From Salvelinus alpinus (taxonomy: Eukaryota; Chordata; Actinopteri; Salmoniformes; Salmonidae): a stretch of 64,000 nucleotides of DNA. Below the pieces are notes generated by a model. It was not told the origin of the DNA. It was given only the letters and a program-made list of their open reading frames with translations, and made no database searches. The stretch covers positions 22,350,038-22,414,037 of the forward strand of contig NC_092098.1 in assembly GCF_045679555.1 (NCBI RefSeq). The letters are read 5' to 3'. A program made the position numbers and the translations under genes. Below are positions 58,261-64,000 of this stretch, in pieces (the first letter of the stretch is position 1; every line of letters starts with the position of its first letter).

Positions 58261-59239
58261 GAGGTGAGTTCCGTGCATTCTGAAAGTATTCAGACCCCTC
58301 CCTTTTTCCACATTTTGTTACGTTACAGCCTTATTTTAAAATGGATTTAATACAAAATGTTATTCATCAATCTACACACAATACCCCATAATGACAAAGT
58401 GAAAACAGGTTTTAAGATTTTTTTGCAAATGAAGCAAAAAACAAAAACATAAATACCTTATTTACATAAGTATTCAGACCCTTTGCTATGAGACTCGAAA
58501 TTGAGCTCAGGTGCATCCTGTTTCCATTGATCATCCTTGAGATGTTTTTACAATTTGACTGGAGTTCACCTGTGGTCAATTCAATTGATTGGGCATTATT
58601 TGATAAGGTCCCACAGCTGACAGGTCATGTCAGAGCTAAAACCAAGCCATGAGGTAGAAGGAATGGTCCGCAGTGCTCCGAGACACGTTTGTGTTGAGGC
58701 ATAGATCTGGGGAAGGGTACAACATTTTTTTCTGCAGCATTGAAGGTCCCCAAGAACACAGTGGCCTCCATCATTCTTCAATGGAAGAAGTTTGGAACCT
58801 CCAAGACTCTTCCTAGAGCTGGTTGCCCGGCCAAACTGAGCAATCGGTGGAGAAGGACCTTGGTCAGGGAGGTGACCAAGAACCCGATGGTCACTCTGAC
58901 AGAGCTCCAGAGTTCCTCTGTGGAGACGGGAAAACCTTCCAGAAGGACAACAATCTCTGCAGCACTACACCAATTAGGCCTTTATGGTAGAGTCGGCAGA
59001 TGGAAGCCACTCCTCAGTTAAAGGCACATGACAGCCGCTTGGAGTTTGCGAAAAAGCCTCCTAAAGGACTCTCAGACCATGAGAAACAAGATGCTCTGGT
59101 CTGATGAAACCAAGATTGAACTCTTTGGCCTGAATGCCAAGCGTCATGTCTGGAGGAAACCTGGCACCATCCCTACAGTGAACCATGGTGGTGGCAGCAT
59201 CATGCTGTCGGGATGTTTTTCAGCGGCAGGGACTTGGAG

Positions 59240-59546
59240 TGTCACGACTTCCACCGAAGTCGGCTCCTCTCCTCTCCTTGTTCGGGCTCCTTGTTCGGCT
59301 CCTCTCCTCCTTTGTGACGCGCCTGACTGGTATTCTTATATTCCGTGTTGTTCACGAGGTATGTTTATTTGTTAAACATACATTTTGTGACTGTTTGCGC
59401 GCTTTTGCACTTTTGCCAATTGGCTGGAGGTTTTGACACAGTTGCGTCCTTCTGTTGGTTTCTCCTGCCTCAATAAAGTGTGCGCCTGTTCACAACCCTC
59501 TGCTCTCCTGCACCTGACTTCGCTACCAGTACGCACACCATTGACA
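59240..59546 (+). mobile_element. solo LTR A (gypsy-related) in Tc1
   Basis: 307 bp from TGTCACGACTTCCACCGAAG to CACACCATTGACA. Its start matches the gypsy LTR at 42949-43331. The left flank is TGGAG (59235-59239). After removing LTR B, the right flank is GGGAG, a 5-bp duplication with one change. CCTCAATAAAGTGTGC gives the polyadenylation signal and strand. Confidence 0.82.
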
Positions 59547-59547
59547 G

Positions 59548-60966
59548 TGTCGTGTCTTTGGCTATGCCGGATTAAGTGATATGACATGCTATTCTATAAA
59601 ATCCTTTCTCTGTGATTAATATTACCTGATTGAGCTAATCATGTAAATGTAATTAATTAGAAATTCGTGGCACCACGAAAGAGTGTTTATAGAGCTGTTA
59701 TCTCCCGAATAAACTCTTAAAGACCAAGTAATATTTTACATCAATTGCATCAATATTAATCGTCACCTTATTTCAGTCTCATCTGAAAGTTGCAAATTCT
59801 TCACGAACCCTGGCTAACAAGTTGAATCAGCAATACAAAATTGGGTTTAGTTGTTTATTTACTAAATAACTAACTAATCACACAGAATTACATATACACA
59901 GAATGCAAATGATGTCATACAGAAAACGTCCCTGGTGGACGGAGCCGACATAATTTCTGGTTACACAAAGGAAAGGGGATTGGGTTTGAGTGAAAGAGGG
60001 GGAAACTGAGGAACAAATGGATAAGCTCTGCTATCGTAAATACAGTATCATGCATTCTAAATTACCGCCCATTTGGAAAAGGAAAATGCAATAAATATTT
60101 ACTCTGAGCTGCGCTTCGGTAGGTTGGTCGTAGATGCTGGCCGTGTTGGCCAACAGAGATCTTCCTGTCCTCGGAAGAATGTCACTGGTGGTAAATTGTA
60201 TACGTTGTAGTATTGTCGTTGTGTGGTAGACGGGATAGGTCGTCCGTCCTTTCCTAGCCCACGTTTACAGCTGCTGTTGCTAACTCAACGGCTAGGATGT
60301 CTCACTTATTTAGTGAATAAGAGTTCAAAGTTTATACCTTAGTTCTGTAGTTGACATGTTAGTCCTTTTCAACGTATGGACCATCGTCCTATCGTCCTCG
60401 GAACAGATAGTTACATTTTCATCAAGGGCTTATATAGTGGAGGGAGAGAAGGGTGTGTTTCATAGTTTATAACCCATGTCTCTTCACAGGGGCGTGCCAC
60501 TGATTGAGCAGAGCTCTAACTTTATGAAAACCCAAATCTCTCATTTGGAAGCTAAATTTACATTTAATCTTTTCACAAATAGTGTCATCTTTAAACATTT
60601 AAATTGCACAATAATTCCATGTGAATCTGATAACTAGAATGTGTAGACTTTCCCAGATACAGTTTATGTCGTCCTGTCATCAGTCATAATGTCTCAGATG
60701 ACATTATGACTGAGATGATGTCTGAGATTATGTCTCAGATGACATAATGTCCCGATCTGACATCATATTCATTAAGTACCAACGTATATTTTCAACTGGT
60801 TCTATTACCGAAATATGGTTCCTTTCCCCCACTTGTTTGATGTTCCCAGACTCTCTATGTTTAACAAAGGCTATTCAAGAGTCCTTCAGTAGAGTCAAGA
60901 GAGAGAGGGGAGAAAGGTATTTATGGGGGGGGTCATAAACCTTACCCACAGGCCAACGTCATGACA
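59548..60966. mobile_element. 1.4-kb LTR-like element B inserted at the edge of LTR A
   Basis: Begins TGTCGTGTCTTTGGC and ends CCAACGTCATGACA (TG...CA, with terminal inverted TGTCRTG). It is flanked by ACAG at 59544-59547 and 60967-60970, a 4-bp duplication as made by many retroviral integrases. No ORF longer than about 60 codons. AATAAACTC at 59709 could be a polyadenylation signal. Best read as a solo LTR of an old endogenous retrovirus-like element; orientation unclear. Confidence 0.65.
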
Positions 60967-61339
60967 ACAGGGAGACTAGTTTGGATCGAAGGAAAGATGA
61001 TTGGTGCAAAGTACAGAGAGATCCTTGATGAAAAACTGCTACAGAGCACTCAGGACATAAGACTGGGGCGAAGGTTCACCTTCCAGCAAGACAACGACCC
61101 TAAACACACAGCCAAGTCTGAATGTCCTTGAAAATTGCATGTTTTAGTTTATATTTTGCCATTGGTGGAGAATCAGGTACTGTCTACTAATGTGGCCAGC
61201 TTTTGGGGAGTAACAAGTAATGTATAAATGTTTATAAAGTGTATATAGTGCACACTTTAGATGAGGATCTGCAAAATAGTTTGTCAACCCCATAATGTCC
61301 ACACCCCCACAGAAATTGAATTAGCATAATAATAATATC

Positions 61340-62010
61340 AATTTTTTTTGTTGTTGTCACATGCACCGAATACAACAGGTTGTAACGCTTGTCGTGGTTG
61401 GAAGAAGAGGAGGACCAATGCGCAGCGTGGTAAGTGTCCATATTGTTTTAATACGAATAAATGAACACTGAACAAAAACAATAAACCGACAAACGAACAC
61501 TCCTGTACGGTGAAACAAAAACCAGCACAGAAAATAATCACCCACAAAACACAATGAAAAACAGGCTACCTAAATATGGCTCCCAATCAGAGACAATGAC
61601 TGACACCTGCCTCTGATTGAGAACCATACTAGGCCAAACACAAAGAAAATTACCTACAGAACAAAACATAGAAAATCAACATAGAATGCCCACCCTAACT
61701 CACGCCCTGACCAAACTAAAATAAAGACATAACAAAGGAACTAAGGTCAGAACGTGACACAGGTATTACAGTGCAATGCTTACTTACAAGCCCTTAACCA
61801 AAAATGCTTTAATAAGTTTTAAGAAAAATACGTGTTAAAAAATAGAAAATAAAAGTAACAAATAATTAAACAGCAGCAGAAAAATAACAATAGCGAGGCT
61901 ATATACAGGGGGTACTGGTACAGAGTCAGTATGCGGGAGCACAGGTTAGTTGAGGTAATTGAGGTAATATGTACATGTAGGTAGAGTATCCCCATAAAAA
62001 TCTGTAAATT
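61340..62010 (-). mobile_element. Rex1/CR1-like LINE 3' end, split by an LTR
   Basis: GTTGTCACATGCACCGAATA and CAACAGGT before the LTR continue after it with TACAGTGCAATGCTTACTTA, CAAGCCCTTAACCA and the long 3' UTR up to GTACATGTAGGTAGAGT. No coding part. The 3' end style matches that at 43332. Confidence 0.72.
61381..61759 (-). mobile_element. solo LTR, TGTCACG family, TSD CAGGT
   Basis: 379 bp from TGTAACGCTTGTCGTGG to GGTCAGAACGTGACA with CAGGT at 61376-61380 and 61760-61764. Sequence and orientation match the solo LTR at 9479-9861 (GCGCAGCGTGGTA, ATGAACACTGAACAAA, ACCTAAATATG). Confidence 0.9.
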
Positions 62011-62169
62011 TAGGCTAGAGACATCAGTTGTTTTGCATTGGCTGCATCTCAATCCACTGCATCCACCTACTGTATGTTGCACATCTGTATCTGTGGTGAA
62101 AGTTGACAGAGCTAGAGCGGTGTTTTTCAGACCATCAGACAACCCGAAAATCTTTCTTCTCACAAAATT

Positions 62170-62760
62170 CACAAATAATTTATAGCATCCGAATGGTTTG
62201 ACCTACAAGCTATAATGACCCTCTATGGAATGATGAAACTCTCACAAAAATGATGGTGTTCTCCGTTTTGCTCTACAACCCCCACACGCATCTTGGAACT
62301 CGTCTGAAGTCGGTACAGCTAATCTGCCAACTTCTGTCTGTAGCGTCCGAACAGTTTGGGCTACACACTAATGACCCCTCTGTGGAAAGGTGAGACTCTC
62401 ACGAACACGTACATGTCGGTTTTGCTCTAGGATACCCACAGGTCGCACAAGACTTGTCTAAACGTTCCCCGTTACCAGTTGAATTTTTTTATGGAAGTAT
62501 ACTGTATATGGAGACAGCTTAGTGCCAAAAATGAGGGGTTACATACATAAAAAAAAATAAAAAAAATGTTTCCTGATATTTCATGTATCTCTCAGATATA
62601 GGACAGACACCTCAGAACAAACTTCCTTTCAATTTTTTGGGGGGGTGAATCTGTAGTGAATATGTCATTCAATGCATTTGTATGGGCTAATAGCCTCTCA
62701 AAGTATTAGTCAGAGCATGTACCCACATTTACAAATGCACTCATTAACAATTAATAAATA
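62170..62760. repeat. dispersed repeat with internal duplication
   Basis: TAGCATCCGAATGGTTTGAC at 62183 and TAGCGTCCGAACAGTTTGGG at 62341 start two diverged units about 158 bp apart. Both continue to a (T)GAGACTCTCAC-like and GTTTTGCTCT block. No ORF. Confidence 0.65.
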
Positions 62761-63395
62761 TCAACCAATCAATCAAATGTATTTATAAAGCCCTTCTTAC
62801 ATCAGCTGATGTCACAAAGTGTGATGCAGAAACCCAGCCTAAAACCCCAAACAGCAAGCAATGTAGATGTAGAAGCATGGTGGCTAGGAAAAACTCCCTC
62901 GAAAGGAAAGAACCTAGGAAGAAACCTAGAGAGGAACCAGGCTCTGAGGGGTGGCCAGTCCTCTTCTGGTTGTGCCAGGTGGAGAGTACAACAGTACATG
63001 GCCAAGATGTTCAAACGTTTATAGATGACCAGCAGGGTCAAATAATAATAATCCAAGTAGTTGTAGAGGGTGCAACAGAGGGTGCAAAAGGTCAGCACCT
63101 CAGGAGTAAATGTCAGTTGGCTTTTCATAGCCAAGCATTCAGAGTTCGAGACAGCAGGTGCGGTAGAGAGAGAGAGTCAAAAACAGCAGGTCTGGTACAA
63201 GGTAGCACGTCCGGTGAACAGGTCAGGGTTCCATAGCCGCAGGCAGAACAGTTGAAACTGGAGCAGCAGCACGACCAGGTGGCAAGGAGTCATCAGGCCA
63301 GGTAGTCCTGAGGCATGGTCCTAGGGCTCAGGTCCTTCGAGAGAGAGAAAGAAAGAGAGAAAGAGAGAATTAGAGAGAGCATACATACCTTTGGA
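62761..63395 (+). repeat. salmonid interspersed repeat
   Basis: Includes TATTTATAAAGCCCTTCTTA, AACCCAGCCTAAAACCCCAA, GAAACCTAGAGAGGAACCAG, GGTGGCCAGTCCTCTTCTGG, and ends in GA-rich AGAGAGAAAGAAAGAGAGAA. I recognise it as a common fish interspersed sequence. It has no long ORF and the class is not determined. Confidence 0.6.
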
Positions 63396-63474
63396 TTTTA
63401 AGGGGTTGTTATTACAGTGTGTAATTACATATCAAATTACAGTGTAACAGGTATTGTAATTGATTGTAATAATT

Positions 63475-63859
63475 TATTTTTTTATTTTTTAAACTTTATT
63501 TAACCAGGTAGGCCAGTTGAGAACAAGTTCTCATTTACAACTGCAACCTGGCCAAGATAATGCAAAGCAGTGTGACAAAAAAACAATAACACAGAGTTAC
63601 ACATGGGATAAACAAACATACAGTCGATAACACAATAGAAACATCTATGTACAGTGTGTGCAAATGTAGTAAGATTAGGGAGGTAAGGCAATAAATAGGC
63701 CATAGTGGCGAAATAATTACAATTTAGCATTAACACTGGAGTGATACATGTGCAGATGATGATGTGCAAGTAGAGACACTGGGGTGCAAAAGAGCAAAAC
63801 ATTTATAATATGGGTTTCAGGTAGTTGGGTGGGCTATTTACAGATGGGCTGTGTACAGG
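63475..63859 (-). mobile_element. L2-type LINE 3' UTR fragment (second copy)
   Basis: Same order as 49345-49735: AACTTTATTTAACCAGGTAG, GTTGAGAACAAGTTCTC, GGCAATAAATAGGCCATAG, CTGGGGTGCAAAAGAGCA. It is cut at 63859 by an LTR. Confidence 0.78.
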
Positions 63860-64000
63860 TGTCACGCCCTGACCTGAGATATCTCTGTTTTCTTTATATT
63901 TTGGTTAGGTCAGTGTGTGACAAGGGTGGGTACGTTAGTTTTTGTATTGTCTAGGGTTCTTTGTATGTCTAGGGTTTTTGTAGGTCTAGGTGATTTGTAT
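63860..64000 (+). mobile_element. LTR, TGTCACG family, cut by the window end
   Basis: Begins TGTCACGCCCTGACCTGAG and is the reverse complement of the solo LTR at 9479-9861 across its visible 141 bp (for example GTACGTTAGTTTTTGTATTG). Whether it is a solo LTR or part of a longer element cannot be seen. Confidence 0.88.

Larger units (their letters stand above)
58265..61131 (+). mobile_element. Tc1-like transposon split by LTR insertions
   Basis: The left terminal repeat GTGCATTCTGAAAGTATTCA is followed by the leader and transposase to 59239. The transposase resumes at 60971 (GGAGACTAG) and stops near 61131 (GTCTGAATGTCCTTG). The 3' end and right terminal repeat are missing. The 1.73-kb interruption is two nested LTRs. 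Confidence 0.88.
58740..61131 (+). pseudogene. Tc1-like transposase (broken and interrupted)
   Basis: 58740-59021 encodes the HTH part (VPKNTVASIILQWKKFGTSK, TLPRAGCPAKLS). 59085-59236 carries LWSDETKIELFGLNAKRHVW and NHGGGSIMLSGCFSAAGT in a shifted frame. After the LTR insertions, the stretch containing GGCGAAGGTTCACCTTCCAG and GACAACGACCC (second Asp) continues at 60970-61110. Inactive. Confidence 0.88.

Overview
This is nuclear DNA from a ray-finned fish, almost certainly a salmonid (Oncorhynchus, Salmo or Salvelinus type). The evidence is the repeat content: salmonid-type tRNA-derived SINEs, many Tc1-like transposons, L2/CR1- and Rex1-type LINEs, solo LTRs starting TGTCACG, and long AC microsatellites. 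Two host genes can be read. Most of the rest is layered mobile DNA.

Host gene 1 is a complete slco2b1-like gene (organic anion transporting polypeptide 2B1) on the minus strand, from the start codon at 34948 to the stop at 11472. It has 14 coding exons whose phases all join, giving 1977 bp and 658 residues. The OATP signature DPRWVGAWWLGFL and the ten-cysteine Kazal-like loop are intact. A noncoding first exon probably lies near 37771-37900. Twelve introns are GT-AG and the last is GC-AG. Intron 11 carries two CA arrays and one complementary UG array. Intron 1 (12.3 kb) is filled by a nested transposon stack. Host gene 2 is an intact single-exon odorant receptor coding region of 314 residues on the plus strand (53365-54309), about 15 kb upstream of the slco2b1 5' end.

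Layout: 1-436, piggyBac transposase fragment; 437-2676, truncated L2-type LINE; 2677-5356, mostly unassigned sequence with a MITE; 5357-10140, longer LINE of the same family with a solo LTR in its tail; 11472-37900, slco2b1 with Tc1, TTAA-flanked elements, SINEs and LTRs in its introns; 38000-44740, a TACTGTAGTA-rich repeat split by a chromodomain Ty3/gypsy element and a Rex1-like LINE; 45000-53000, scattered LINE, SINE, Tc1 and LTR pieces; 53365-54309, odorant receptor; 54400-64000, solo LTRs, Tc1 elements and a three-layer nest at 58265-61131.

No bacterial-style operon, CRISPR array or rRNA gene is present. The mobile elements look mostly dead (stops, frameshifts, truncations). The gypsy element has nearly matching LTRs over their shared part, which suggests it arrived recently.
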